64,000 bases of DNA from Roseburia sp. (GCA_019421345.1 JAHZFL010000001.1:213252-277251); one strand, 5' to 3'. Positions 1-6,033 are shown, counted from the first letter of the stretch. Notes: generated by a model not told the origin, from the letters alone. Program-made: numbers and translations.

Positions 1-81
1 AGAGGACTTTGCCTGCTGACCTGTTGTAACTCCAAGCATTCTGTTTGCGTTCATCGCGGTTAAATTGTGTTGTACTACCAT
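1..81 (-). CDS. hag: Flagellin, N-terminal fragment (runs off the window)
   Basis: Only 27 codons are inside the window. On the minus strand they read MVVQHNLTAMNANRMLGVTT and then GQQAKSS. This is the helical D0 start of Firmicutes flagellin, the filament subunit exported through the flagellar apparatus and polymerised outside the cell. A strong ribosome site GGAGG lies at 91-95, nine bases before the ATG at 79-81. The leader between csrA and this start carries two hairpins, one with an exposed GGA. The gene order csrA then flagellin on one strand is typical of motile Bacilli and Clostridia. The identity is clear; total length is unknown because the gene is cut by the window edge. Confidence 0.93.
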   Translation of the reverse strand, partial: MVVQHNLTAMNANRMLGVTTGQQAKSS

Positions 82-109
82 ATCCTTTTACCTCCGTGTG
101 ATAAACAAC

Positions 110-199
110 GGGCATTTCTCTTTTTGGAACTGCCCTTTTGTTAATAATGTTACGCCGTATCAGGCGCCCGCCTTTGCGGTATTCCGGGAATCCGTTCCC
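110..199 (-). promoter_or_regulatory. Flagellin leader with CsrA-type binding hairpin
   Basis: Read leftwards, the leader contains GGGAA-CGGA-TTCCC (199-186), a short hairpin presenting GGA in its loop, the form CsrA binds. A second hairpin pairs GGGCA (135-131) with TGCCC (114-110) shortly before the ribosome site ACGGAGG, which is itself a GGA motif. In Bacillus, CsrA blocks hag translation through one upstream site and one site over the ribosome site, so the layout fits. Actual CsrA binding here is inference. Confidence 0.45.
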
Positions 200-204
200 A
201 AAAA

Positions 205-229
205 ATATAACCGGCACGGCTTCGTGCCG
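205..229 (-). terminator. Terminator-like hairpin after csrA
   Basis: CGGCACG pairs with CGTGCCG (229-212) around a four-base loop. On the minus strand it is followed by GTTATATTTTTTGG, a slightly delayed T run. It lies 37 bases after the csrA stop. It may end or attenuate the csrA transcript ahead of flagellin; no separate sigma-28 promoter for flagellin was seen between it and the flagellin start. Confidence 0.45.
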
Positions 230-265
230 TATAATAAGCCAAGCCCCTAGGTTAGCCTGACATTA

Positions 266-508
266 TTACCGTTTGTGCCTCTCCCGCATTAAAATACCTG
301 CGATCTCCTTTCTCGCCTCTGCGGAAATGCCCTTTTCCCTATAATAGCTCGCATGTTTCCCCTCTCCGGCGGAGCTTCGCGCAATGTTGATCTCCCGCGG
401 CGCGTCCACTAAGAGGTGAATGTTGTTGGAAGAACCACCCGAAAATATCACCCGGACATTTTCTCCGATGTCAATATATTCTCCCGGTCGAAGTGAAAGC
501 TTTAGCAT
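266..508 (-). CDS. csrA: Carbon storage regulator CsrA
   Basis: An 80-residue protein starting MLKLSLRPGEYIDIGENVRV and containing VDAPREINIARSS, the conserved CsrA beta-strand core with the RNA-binding GxxI and APRE-like segments. CsrA is a dimeric RNA-binding protein; in Firmicutes it represses flagellin translation and is antagonised by FliW. The C-terminal tail, rich in basic and acidic residues, is longer than the usual 60-75 residue protein. I chose the start at 508 because GGAGG lies seven bases upstream (516-520); a further in-frame ATG at 532 has its ribosome site too close. It sits directly upstream of flagellin on the same strand, and downstream of the invertible segment at 561-1308, from which it may receive its promoter. 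Confidence 0.85.
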   Translation of the reverse strand: MLKLSLRPGEYIDIGENVRVIFSGGSSNNIHLLVDAPREINIARSSAGEGKHASYYREKGISAEARKEIAGILMRERHKR

Positions 509-560
509 AAGGCAACCTCCCTGTTTCTTCATCTCTCCTGTTTGATGTTGGCATAGACCC

Positions 561-595
561 AAAATGCAACAGTTCTTATAATAATGTTGCATTTT
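561..595. repeat. Left inverted repeat / crossover site of the invertible segment
   Basis: The reverse complement of 561-595 begins AAAATGCAACATTA, then spacer TTATAAG, then AACTGTTGCATTTT. It matches 1274-1308 at 32 of 35 positions in opposite orientation. Two near-palindromic arms around a 7-bp spacer is the standard layout of a tyrosine-recombinase crossover site. It lies between the divergent csrA (start 508) and recombinase (start 621) genes. The spacer also contains a TATAAT-like hexamer (577-582) that could serve as a -10 box for the recombinase. Confidence 0.7.
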
Positions 596-620
596 TAGTA
601 TAAAAAGGAGGGCTTTTTAT

Positions 621-1202
621 ATGGGAACCACACAGCCGATTCGCGAAAAAAACGACTTGAAGCAGTTTCTGGACTACTACAAAACGGTGCAGCCAAACCC
701 GCGGAATTACGCGCTTCTTGCACTTGGACTGCACACGGCTTTGCGCGTGAGCGATCTGCTTTCACTGCACTGGTCAGATGTTTATGATTTTTCACGGAGG
801 TGTTATAAGGAGCACCTGTTTATTCAGGAAAAAAAGACGGGAAAGCACACGGTGATCGCACTGAACGCGCAGGCTGCGGAGGCGCTTGCACGTTTAAAAC
901 AAACACGCAAAAATGCAGACAAAGACGATTATATCTTCACGAAAAGCACGGACTATACGCTTCCGCTCTGCCGCTCACAGGCATACCGGATCGTGAAACG
1001 TGCGGCAGAGGAATCTCTGCACAAGGAACATATCAGTTGTCACTCCCTGCGCAAGACGTTCGGCTATCAGGCATGGAAGCAGGGCGCGCAGCCGGCGCTT
1101 TTGATGGATATTTATAATCATTCTTCCTACGGGGTTACAAAGAAATATCTTGGAATTGAACAGGATGAGAGAGATTCTCTCTTTTTAAAAATGGACTTTT
1201 GA
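621..1202 (+). CDS. Small tyrosine recombinase, FimB/FimE-sized DNA invertase
   Basis: A 193-residue tyrosine recombinase made almost entirely of the catalytic domain. The visible catalytic set is complete: Arg42 in ALRVSDLL, a beta-hairpin Lys near 71-75, His141 and Arg144 in HSLR, His167 in IYNHSS and the nucleophile Tyr176 in KKYLGI. The N-terminal core-binding domain of phage integrases is missing, as in the FimB/FimE inverters of fimbrial switches (about 200 residues). AAGGAGGG at 604-611 precedes the ATG by about ten bases. The gene lies between inverted crossover sites at 561-595 and 1274-1308, so it probably inverts the very segment that carries it. The partner genes are csrA and flagellin on the left. 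The recombinase identity is firm; its role as inverter of this segment is inferred from position and size. Confidence 0.85.
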   Translation: MGTTQPIREKNDLKQFLDYYKTVQPNPRNYALLALGLHTALRVSDLLSLHWSDVYDFSRRCYKEHLFIQEKKTGKHTVIALNAQAAEALARLKQTRKNADKDDYIFTKSTDYTLPLCRSQAYRIVKRAAEESLHKEHISCHSLRKTFGYQAWKQGAQPALLMDIYNHSSYGVTKKYLGIEQDERDSLFLKMDF

Positions 1203-1234
1203 AACATAAGTCGAAAAAATTTTATTTTAGATGT

Positions 1235-1260
1235 TAAGTTTTCAAAGACATGTCCGATAT
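1235..1260 (+). promoter_or_regulatory. Sigma-28 (flagellar) type promoter inside the invertible segment
   Basis: TAAG (1235-1238), 14 bases, then TCCGATAT (1253-1260). The flagellar sigma-D/sigma-28 consensus is TAAA-N15-GCCGATAT, so the match is 3/4 and 7/8 with a permitted spacer. It lies 13 bases inside the right inverted repeat and points rightwards, out of the segment. After inversion it would point left through the left repeat towards csrA and flagellin. The match is seen; use as a promoter is inference. Confidence 0.5.
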
Positions 1261-1273
1261 ATGATATGTAGAC

Positions 1274-1308
1274 AAAATGCAACATTATTATAAGTAATGT
1301 TGCTTTTT
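1274..1308. repeat. Right inverted repeat / crossover site, also the island insertion point
   Basis: AAAATGCAACATTA, spacer TTATAAG, then TAATGTTGC and a T run. It is the inverted partner of 561-595. From 1287 onward it doubles as the left copy of the 31/32-bp direct repeat that flanks the mobile island (the right copy is at 9006-9037). The island insertion has therefore left this crossover site complete. Confidence 0.7.
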
Positions 1309-1317
1309 TTATACACA
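1287..1317. repeat. Left attachment repeat (attL-like)
   Basis: Begins ATTATAAGTAATGTTGC, then seven T and ATACACA. The copy at 9006-9037 is the same with one extra A after GTTGC. It overlaps the right crossover site of the invertible segment (spacer TTATAAG). Confidence 0.65.
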
Positions 1318-1389
1318 GATAGCAAATTTAATTTTCCTTGATTTTAAGCCATTTCTGACAGCATACCATTTTCTAACTTTTGCATTTTT

Positions 1390-1486
1390 ACCCCCAAAAT
1401 CATAACTTTGTTAGTCAAATGTTAGTCAAATATTATGCCAAGGGTGTCGCATTTTGCTACCCCCTAAATCATGACCTTGTTAGTCA
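1390..1486. repeat. Integrase arm-type sites, left end
   Basis: GTTAGTCAAATGTTAGTCAA at 1410-1429 is a tandem pair of the TTAGTCAAA motif. A third TTAGTCA is at 1480-1486. Two 28-bp stretches ending TTGTTAGTCA (1390-1417 and 1459-1486) are near copies of each other. The same tandem pair occurs at the other end of the island at the integrase stop codon (8881-8901). Matching short repeats at both ends fit arm-type sites for the two-domain integrase. Confidence 0.55.
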
Positions 1487-2338
1487 TAATTCCAGTGCCA
1501 CACGCTCCGTGGAACTCGTCCACGTTTGCTTAAATGTCTGCGATCCTCCGGCATATGCCTCACTTCCAACGCTATCCGGGAGAAATGCCCGCAGCGTATC
1601 GGATTTGTCACAATAACGCAGATTTCGCAGTGCTTTCCGCTCTGTCCGTTGCGCTTTATTATACGTCATTCCGAGGTGCTCCGCTACATCATTTACGGAT
1701 TTCTCCAAAAAATACCGCATATGTATGATTTTCTCCTGTTCGTCCGGCAGATCAGCCACCAGCGACCATATAGCCGTTTTAAGCTGCACACTCTCCACGT
1801 CATCGAGTATCATGCCCTCAACGTCCACCTCTGCGGGTATCATATCCCTAAGTGTTGTATCTTCATCCTCTGTATAGGGCGTGTCTAAGCTGCGTATCTG
1901 CCCCATTCCTGCGCTTTTCTCAAGCTGTGCCACCTGTGCAGCAGTTAAGCCCATATGTGCGCCTATTTCCCCGCGTGACGGCTTTCTGTTCAGATATACG
2001 CTATAAGCGTTCACCGTCTTGCGGTACTCAAGCACCCGCTGCCACTCATACGCTGGCATATATACAGGGGCGTTTTTTCTGGCATACCTTAAAAGCCGTT
2101 GCTTGATCCAGTATTCTGCGTATGTGAGGAATTTACACCCTAAATCCGGGCGGTAACCGTCCACAGCGTCATATAACGCTAGGTAGCCCTCCTGCTCCAA
2201 GTCCTCAAGCTCCGCAGCCCCCACATAGCGCGATGCAATACGCCGGATAAACCGTCTCGTCTGCTCCCAAAGCTGCAGCATATTGTCAGCCGTATCTATT
2301 CCGGCTTTTATCCTTATTGCCAATTCTTCGTTGGTCAT
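1484..2338 (-). CDS. Sigma-70 family sigma factor of the island
   Basis: A 284-residue sigma factor. Region 2 is seen in LEDLEQEGYLALYDAVDGYR with FLTYAEYWIKQRL. A region-3-like HTH follows (NRKPSRGEIGAHMGLTAAQ), then a region 4 HTH (SVNDVAEHLGMTYNKAQRTE). Region 1.1 is absent. The first ATG of the frame (2380) has no ribosome site; ATG 2338 is preceded by AAAGGGCG. It is the last gene of the leftward capsid operon and ends at the island edge. It probably directs RNA polymerase to island late promoters or to sporulation-like promoters of a helper; which is unknown. The upstream gap 2383-2465 holds repeated ACAAGGTT motifs that could be its own control sites. Family assignment is confident, target promoters are not. 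Confidence 0.85.
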   Translation of the reverse strand: MTNEELAIRIKAGIDTADNMLQLWEQTRRFIRRIASRYVGAAELEDLEQEGYLALYDAVDGYRPDLGCKFLTYAEYWIKQRLLRYARKNAPVYMPAYEWQRVLEYRKTVNAYSVYLNRKPSRGEIGAHMGLTAAQVAQLEKSAGMGQIRSLDTPYTEDEDTTLRDMIPAEVDVEGMILDDVESVQLKTAIWSLVADLPDEQEKIIHMRYFLEKSVNDVAEHLGMTYNKAQRTERKALRNLRYCDKSDTLRAFLPDSVGSEAYAGGSQTFKQTWTSSTERVALEL

Positions 2339-2382
2339 GGTGCACGCCCTTTCTGGTATTTTGCTCATTTTTGAGTACAAGT

Positions 2383-2465
2383 GTTTACAAGGTTCTAAAC
2401 CCGACGAGTCCCTGTTTTAGGGAGTCATCTTTAAAAGTGTTTACAAGGTTTTACAAGGTTCTAAA
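2383..2465. repeat. Repeated TTACAAGGTT motifs upstream of the sigma factor gene
   Basis: GTGTTTACAAGGTT occurs at about 2387-2400 and again near 2439-2452. A further TTACAAGGTT follows at once, and a CCCTGTTTTAGGG hairpin lies between. The set sits immediately upstream of the sigma gene on the minus strand, with no gene of its own. Autoregulatory or sigma-binding sites are possible; function is unknown. Confidence 0.4.
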
Positions 2466-2532
2466 ACGGCAAAACGTTCGTTTTGGTAATGCTCCACGAT
2501 TGCAACGCAACGTTCGTTATTGCAACGTTGCA

Positions 2533-2571
2533 AACGCCCCCGATCATCTGAAAAAGAAAATCGGGGGCGTT
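2533..2571. terminator. GC-rich hairpin after the capsid gene
   Basis: AACGCCCCCGAT (2533-2544) pairs perfectly with ATCGGGGGCGTT (2560-2571), just past the capsid stop at 2576. No clear T run follows on the minus strand, so it may be an RNA-stabilising or weak terminator hairpin between the capsid and sigma genes. Confidence 0.5.
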
Positions 2572-2575
2572 CCTC

Positions 2576-3415
2576 TTACGCCGTTACTGCCTGATAATAG
2601 ATTGCTTTCGCTTTATTCTTAAGCACAAACGCATCATACACAATACGCCCCTCTACAAGCGTACCATTAATGCCCGGCGGGTTTGTATGCGTATTGTAGT
2701 CTTCAAGCTTTGTAGGTGCTACTGTTGCACACGGATGTGCAAGCATGAATCCGAAGTTCTCCGGCAAGCGTGCCGCTGCAATCTTTAACGTCACAGCTCC
2801 GTCAATGTTGGCGATCACTCCCCGCAGACGCATATCGTTTCCGATTTCCGTCTCCATGGTAATATCTTTGCATTTCTTCATGAGCAGATAGACCGCAGGC
2901 GTTACCGTTAAAACACGTCCCGTCTCAGGTACAAGCTCATCATCCAACGCCGCCGACGCCTTCACGATCTCATCATAGATATTGTCAGATGTCAACGCCA
3001 CCGCAGCGGGCTTATGCCCTGCGCCGTCTACCATGACGGAAAATGTGTATGTGTCGATTTCCGGTATCACAACCTCCCGGATCTGGCGGGCGAGTGCCGA
3101 CGCTCCCGTTAATGCTTTCACTGTCTCGTTTTCGTCTAACGCATCAACAACGAATGTAAAAGAGCGGTCTTTTTTTAGCGTTAGCGTCTGTGTTGTGGCA
3201 TCCAGGTCTTTTACTGCCCCGTATCTGCTCCAATTACCACCGGATGCCCCGTTTCTCCCGTAATCGTTCATCTCTGACGTGCTGATCATGTATATTTTGA
3301 CCGTATGCGCACCGTCAAAAGAAAAGTCTTGATTCGTGAGTAATGATTTTTTACTTTCCTGCGTGAATATCTCATCCACATAGGGCAGAAATTTTGTAAC
3401 TAATTCAATTGACAT
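2576..3415 (-). CDS. Phage-type major capsid protein
   Basis: A 279-residue protein starting MSIELVTKFLPYVDEIFTQE, with IYMISTSEMNDYGRN, DRSFTFVVDALDENET and a C-terminal VEGRIVYDAFVLKNKAKAIY segment. This is the pattern of clostridial phage coat proteins of HK97 fold that travel with a short separate scaffold. It is shorter than most full-length phage capsid proteins (300-400). The start at 3415 follows the scaffold stop by three bases, indicating co-translation. The pair scaffold-capsid without portal or terminase is the notable feature of this island. The product would form a procapsid around the scaffold; whether it packages the island DNA needs helper functions not seen here. Assigned by overall pattern and by the scaffold neighbour, not by a search. 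Confidence 0.75.
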   Translation of the reverse strand: MSIELVTKFLPYVDEIFTQESKKSLLTNQDFSFDGAHTVKIYMISTSEMNDYGRNGASGGNWSRYGAVKDLDATTQTLTLKKDRSFTFVVDALDENETVKALTGASALARQIREVVIPEIDTYTFSVMVDGAGHKPAAVALTSDNIYDEIVKASAALDDELVPETGRVLTVTPAVYLLMKKCKDITMETEIGNDMRLRGVIANIDGAVTLKIAAARLPENFGFMLAHPCATVAPTKLEDYNTHTNPPGINGTLVEGRIVYDAFVLKNKAKAIYYQAVTA

Positions 3416-3418
3416 GTA

Positions 3419-3835
3419 TTATCCTTTCTTAAGCCCCATAGCTTGGCGCAAAGCGCTGTCATTTTCCATACGGTTGCTGCTTTGCCTCATCCCCCAAGCT
3501 CCTGCGGGCTTGTTTAACTGTTTAATTTCGTTAATCGCTGCATCCAGCGTCTCCGCATCGCTGAATTTTAAAACACCGGCAAGACTTGACGGAAGTCTAT
3601 TCTCAAAAAGTTTCTCCCTTGCAAGCAAGTTAAGCTCCCTCTGCTCAAGTTCCTTTTCTCTGTTTGCCATGCCGGCAGAATCCATACCGTTATTGCCGTC
3701 TGTTTCTGATTCCCTTTTTACGCGGGCAAGGCGTTTTCTGACGATCTCGTCAACCTCTGCCTGTGTAAATGTCCTTTCCCCTGTTCCCTCATTGGCTGCC
3801 GGGTCTGCGTTCTGGTTCATGTTGTTATCTTCCAT
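3419..3835 (-). CDS. Phage capsid scaffold protein (DUF4355-like)
   Basis: A 138-residue hydrophilic helical protein. It has a low-complexity N-terminus, the motif FTQAEVDEIVRKRLARVKRE, a long charged coiled-coil region (NREKELEQRELNLLAREKLF) and a short C-terminal KQLNKPAGAWGMRQSS segment. This is characteristic of phage Gp20/DUF4355 scaffolds, which guide capsid assembly and leave or are cleaved afterwards. The ribosome site GGAGGAAGAAA precedes the ATG at 3835. The stop is three bases from the capsid start. Upstream lies a strong hairpin terminator and a folded RNA (3886-4006), so transcription into scaffold-capsid is probably conditional. Confidence 0.75.
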   Translation of the reverse strand: MEDNNMNQNADPAANEGTGERTFTQAEVDEIVRKRLARVKRESETDGNNGMDSAGMANREKELEQRELNLLAREKLFENRLPSSLAGVLKFSDAETLDAAINEIKQLNKPAGAWGMRQSSNRMENDSALRQAMGLKKG

Positions 3836-3880
3836 TTTTCTTCCTCCTGTTTAACGCCCTGTAGGCTGATTCAAGTAAAT

Positions 3881-3948
3881 AAAAAGCGCAGGAAATAATA
3901 ATACACATCACTCTAAACTTGCTGAATGTGTATCATTATTTCCCGCGC
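3881..3948 (-). terminator. Strong terminator upstream of scaffold-capsid
   Basis: Read leftwards, an 18-bp stem (3943-3926 with 3908-3891, one mismatch), extended by GCGC/GCGC, closes a 17-base loop and is followed by CTTTTTATTT. It is a textbook intrinsic terminator placed 50 bases before the scaffold start. It separates the small-protein genes from the structural genes. Confidence 0.75.
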
Positions 3949-3949
3949 C

Positions 3950-4020
3950 GATATTGATAGGCTTCCAGCGACAAGCGATATGCTCTCACATAAAGCCCAC
4001 CGCTGGGGTACTCTAAACAC
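3950..4020 (-). ncRNA. Candidate structured RNA with a pseudoknot, upstream of scaffold-capsid
   Basis: CGCTGG/CCAGCG pairs 4001-4006 with 3965-3970, and AAGCC/GGCTT pairs 3993-3997 with 3960-3964. The two stems interleave, giving an H-type pseudoknot with a small hairpin (TATG/CATA) in its loop. It runs straight into the terminator at 3881-3948. A folded leader next to a terminator is how riboregulators and attenuators look. It matches no RNA family I recognise. Confidence 0.4.
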
Positions 4021-4069
4021 TTATTTACTTTCCCTAAGTATGCCACAATGACCGTAAGAAGTCAATCCT

Positions 4070-4222
4070 TTATTCTGCCGTGTTTTTTGTGTCTATGTAT
4101 GCCCTTTGATAACGTCCGCTTTGACGTTTCGACAGCTTGCAGGATTTAACGACCGGGCTTAACAGCTTAAGAACCTTGCGGAACTCCTCCGGCTTGTCAT
4201 ATATAAGGCGTATCTTAACCAT
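4070..4222 (-). CDS. Small basic island protein, 50 residues
   Basis: Starts MVKIRLIYDKPEEFRKVLKL and ends KRQSGRYQRAYIDTKNTAE. AGGAGG lies eight bases before the ATG at 4222, so translation is well supported despite the small size. It is rich in Lys and Arg, with a beta-strand start (KIRLIYD) followed by a helix, and has no Cys. It forms a leftward run with 4241-4483 and 4506-4706. Similar short proteins are common in clostridial phages and integrative elements; a nucleic-acid-binding or regulatory role is only a guess. Confidence 0.65.
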   Translation of the reverse strand: MVKIRLIYDKPEEFRKVLKLLSPVVKSCKLSKRQSGRYQRAYIDTKNTAE

Positions 4223-4240
4223 TCCTAATACCTCCTAGCA

Positions 4241-4483
4241 TCAAGCACCTTTTCCGGCGCATACCTCAATCAGCTTGCAGATAGTGCTTGTCAAGTCTCT
4301 ATGTAGCCTGTGGAGCGCCTTGCTTAATGCGTCCGGATCCATGTCGGAGCATCCGTCTGTTACCGCCGTTTTCGTCATCCCTAGGAGTGAGTTTATCTCG
4401 TAAAATTCAAGTACCAGATCGTCCAGTGCTGCCTTTCTCTCAAGTGTTTCCATTCTCTCTACAATCCCTTTTTCCCTGCTCAT
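4241..4483 (-). CDS. Small helical island protein, 80 residues, function unknown
   Basis: An 80-residue acidic/helical protein, MSREKGIVERMETLERKAAL at its start, with heptad-like spacing of Leu, Met and Ile and two Cys near the C-terminus (KLIEVCAGKG). I chose ATG 4483 because AAAGGAG lies eight bases upstream; the frame extends to a TTG at 4492 that would overlap the ribosome site. It lies between two other small genes in the same direction. I do not recognise the family. The helical pattern would suit a small oligomeric or adaptor protein. Confidence 0.6.
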   Translation of the reverse strand: MSREKGIVERMETLERKAALDDLVLEFYEINSLLGMTKTAVTDGCSDMDPDALSKALHRLHRDLTSTICKLIEVCAGKGA

Positions 4484-4505
4484 AGCTTCCAACTCCTTTC
4501 CCTAC

Positions 4506-4706
4506 TCATATCCTGCACATATCTTCTCTTATGCGCCCTATGTAATCCCGTATACTTAATAATGCCATGTGCAATGATTCCGTTGTTAACGTATCCGTTA
4601 GATTATTATCAAGCTGATTACCGATACCTGTCATTAGACATTCTATGCCCTCCAGCTCCGCCGATAATTCGCTTATTCTCGCTAAAATCTCATATTCTTT
4701 ATTCAT
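4506..4706 (-). CDS. Small helical island protein, 66 residues, function unknown
   Basis: A 66-residue protein beginning MNKEYEILARISELSAELEG, likely two helices, with the C-terminal end IGRIREDMCRI. AAAGG precedes the ATG by about seven bases. It is first of a three-gene leftward run, and its charge and heptad pattern resemble its neighbour at 4241-4483, so the two could pair. No domain is recognised. Confidence 0.6.
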   Translation of the reverse strand: MNKEYEILARISELSAELEGIECLMTGIGNQLDNNLTDTLTTESLHMALLSIRDYIGRIREDMCRI

Positions 4707-4780
4707 GATTTGCCTTTCTACCGGAAATCTGCTAAAATGCAGATGTGCCGGGTTTTTAATGCTTGGTTATCTGGTTACTT

Positions 4781-4821
4781 GCCCCGTTCGGTGTTGCCTC
4801 ACCATTCGGGGCGCTTTTTTT
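4781..4821 (+). terminator. Rightward intrinsic terminator inside the island
   Basis: GCCCCG (4781-4786) pairs with CGGGGC (4807-4812), with an inner GGTG/CACC stem, and is followed by GC and seven T (4815-4821). It is oriented against the surrounding leftward genes, so it would stop transcription coming from the left or end an antisense transcript. Confidence 0.6.
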
Positions 4822-4849
4822 GTCTCATTTCACTTCACCTGCTCCCTCT

Positions 4850-5070
4850 TGATTCTTTACTTCCTCGATCACTGCTTTTAAATCCCCTTTCTAGCCAAAA
4901 ACTACCGCCCTAGCCTATGTTTTTTTTATTTTGGCGCACTCGGTGATAATTTCCCCGCCTATCGCTTTCTAGCCAAAAACTACCGCCCTAGCCTATGTTT
5001 TTTTGTTTAGGCACTCTCGGTGATTCTTTACTTCCTCGATCACTGCTTTTAAATACCATTTCTAGGCTTT
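4850..5070. repeat. Duplicated gene-tail repeats in a 0.9-kb gap without full genes
   Basis: Two near-identical units start TTTCTAGCCAAAAACTACCG at about 4888 and 4966, and a third, diverged one is at 5812-5880. Read leftwards, the units hold the end of a coding frame (IITEC or IITEDA then stop), followed by a spacer and a GTG frame beginning VIEEVKN. The 5812-5880 copy is the true 3' end of the Cys-rich gene 5853-6017. The others therefore look like partial duplications of that gene end and the start of the next gene. No intact gene was found in 4707-5596 apart from these tiny frames. Confidence 0.5.
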
Positions 5071-5339
5071 AAAATCAAATACCCGTATTGAATTTTTACT
5101 TGTAAGGGCTAACCTCTGCGCAATCGTTCGCCCTAAAACGGGCTTATACCGTCTACCCTAACCAAATATACCCTAAGCGGTTTTTGATTCAAATTTGACC
5201 TAAATCACAACGATAATTACCAGAATTTAAAATATTCCCGCTTGGTCACTTGTCTGCCGATTCTCTCCCCCCGCTTATCGGCTCAGATCATCCCCAATCA
5301 TCTCCCCCGTAAACTCCCCTCGCGCGCGTATATATACGT

Positions 5340-5529
5340 CATACAAGGGTAACAAGGGTATATAACAGGTATTACCCTTGTTATAATATATTTATAGAGA
5401 TATTGGTTGACATAGTTGACAATGTATATATCCGTTGAATTTCTGCGGTTTTTGTGTCAACTCGCTGTCGGTTGACACTGGTTGACACGGTTGACAGATT
5501 TTTCCGTCGGTTGACATTGTTGGTTGACA
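5340..5529. repeat. Iteron-like GGTTGACA array next to an AT-rich block
   Basis: GGTTGACA occurs at 5405, 5470, 5480, 5489, 5509 and 5522 (start positions), with AGTTGACA at 5414 and one inverted TGTCAACT at 5455-5462. On its left are an inverted repeat AAGGGTAA/TTACCCTT (about 5346-5380) and the AT-rich TTATAATATATTTATAGAGA (5381-5400). Short direct repeats beside an AT-rich stretch resemble a plasmid or phage origin. A multi-site operator is the alternative. No replication initiator gene was recognised in the island. Confidence 0.45.
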
Positions 5530-5596
5530 CTTTTGCCCTTGCCATTTTAAATACAATGCTGTGTCGGTTTACACATTGGCGGGTATTCTACCCCTC

Positions 5597-5797
5597 TCAC
5601 GGCTGCGCTGATGAAACTCCCCGGTTGAGATACTCAACGAGTTTCCCCCAGTTCACAAGGTACTTGCACCCGGCTTTCACATGTACGATCTGGTTACTTA
5701 AGCACATCTTACGCAAAAAGTCATAAGACACGCCTGTCCTTTTGCTTGCTTCTTTCAGTGTGATCATCTCCGGCACTGTGTAATTCACTTCTATCAT
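5597..5797 (-). CDS. Excisionase-like HTH protein
   Basis: A 66-residue protein whose core is MITLKEASKRTGVSYDFLRK, followed by a basic strand-turn segment (HVKAGCKYLVNW) and a C-terminal helix (GKLVEYLN). This is the winged-helix layout of the MerR/excisionase DNA-binding family. Such proteins bend attachment-site DNA and steer integrases towards excision. The ATG at 5797 follows an AAAGGGG-AAAGG rich leader. It lies downstream of the Cro-like gene on the early leftward transcript, which is the expected place for an excisionase. A transcription regulator is the alternative. Confidence 0.65.
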   Translation of the reverse strand: MIEVNYTVPEMITLKEASKRTGVSYDFLRKMCLSNQIVHVKAGCKYLVNWGKLVEYLNRGVSSAQP

Positions 5798-5852
5798 CCT
5801 TTGAATCCCCTTTCTTGATAAAAACTACTGCCCTAGCTTACGTTTTTTTTAT

Positions 5853-6017
5853 TTAAGCATCCTCCGTGATAATTTCCCCGCCCTTTGGTCTGTGTCCGCT
5901 TCGGTATGCGTGTAGGGCACAACTTTTTATGTCACATTCCCGCACTTCCTTGATCTGACCACAGCAACACTCAAGACATTTTTTTCTTATGGCTCTCATT
6001 GGTGTTAATTTTGCCAT
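5853..6017 (-). CDS. Small Cys-rich island protein, 54 residues
   Basis: Starts MAKLTPMRAIRKKCLECCCG, continues with VRECDIKSCALHAYRSGHRP and ends IITEDA. The Cys pattern CLECCCG...C...C with a HAYR-GHRP end looks like a small zinc-binding module. Proteins of this form are widespread in Firmicutes phages and conjugative elements, usually without a known role. GGGGGGA precedes the ATG at 6017 by about seven bases. It lies between the Cro-like and excisionase-like genes on the early leftward transcript. Its 3' end is duplicated twice at 4.9-5.0 kb. Confidence 0.65.
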   Translation of the reverse strand: MAKLTPMRAIRKKCLECCCGQIKEVRECDIKSCALHAYRSGHRPKGGEIITEDA

Positions 6018-6033
6018 GCACTTCCCCCCTCTC

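Noticed and set aside
65..250. 61-codon rightward frame opposite the flagellin leader
   Set aside because: It lies antisense to the flagellin start and leader, has no ribosome site, and no recognisable protein pattern.
3950..4020. HDV-like ribozyme
   Set aside because: The stem order partly resembles it, but the required hairpin and catalytic C region between the last two strands are missing.
4707..5596. Replication initiator gene near the iteron-like array
   Set aside because: No frame over 40 codons on the relevant strand has protein-like composition; only short repeated frames are present.
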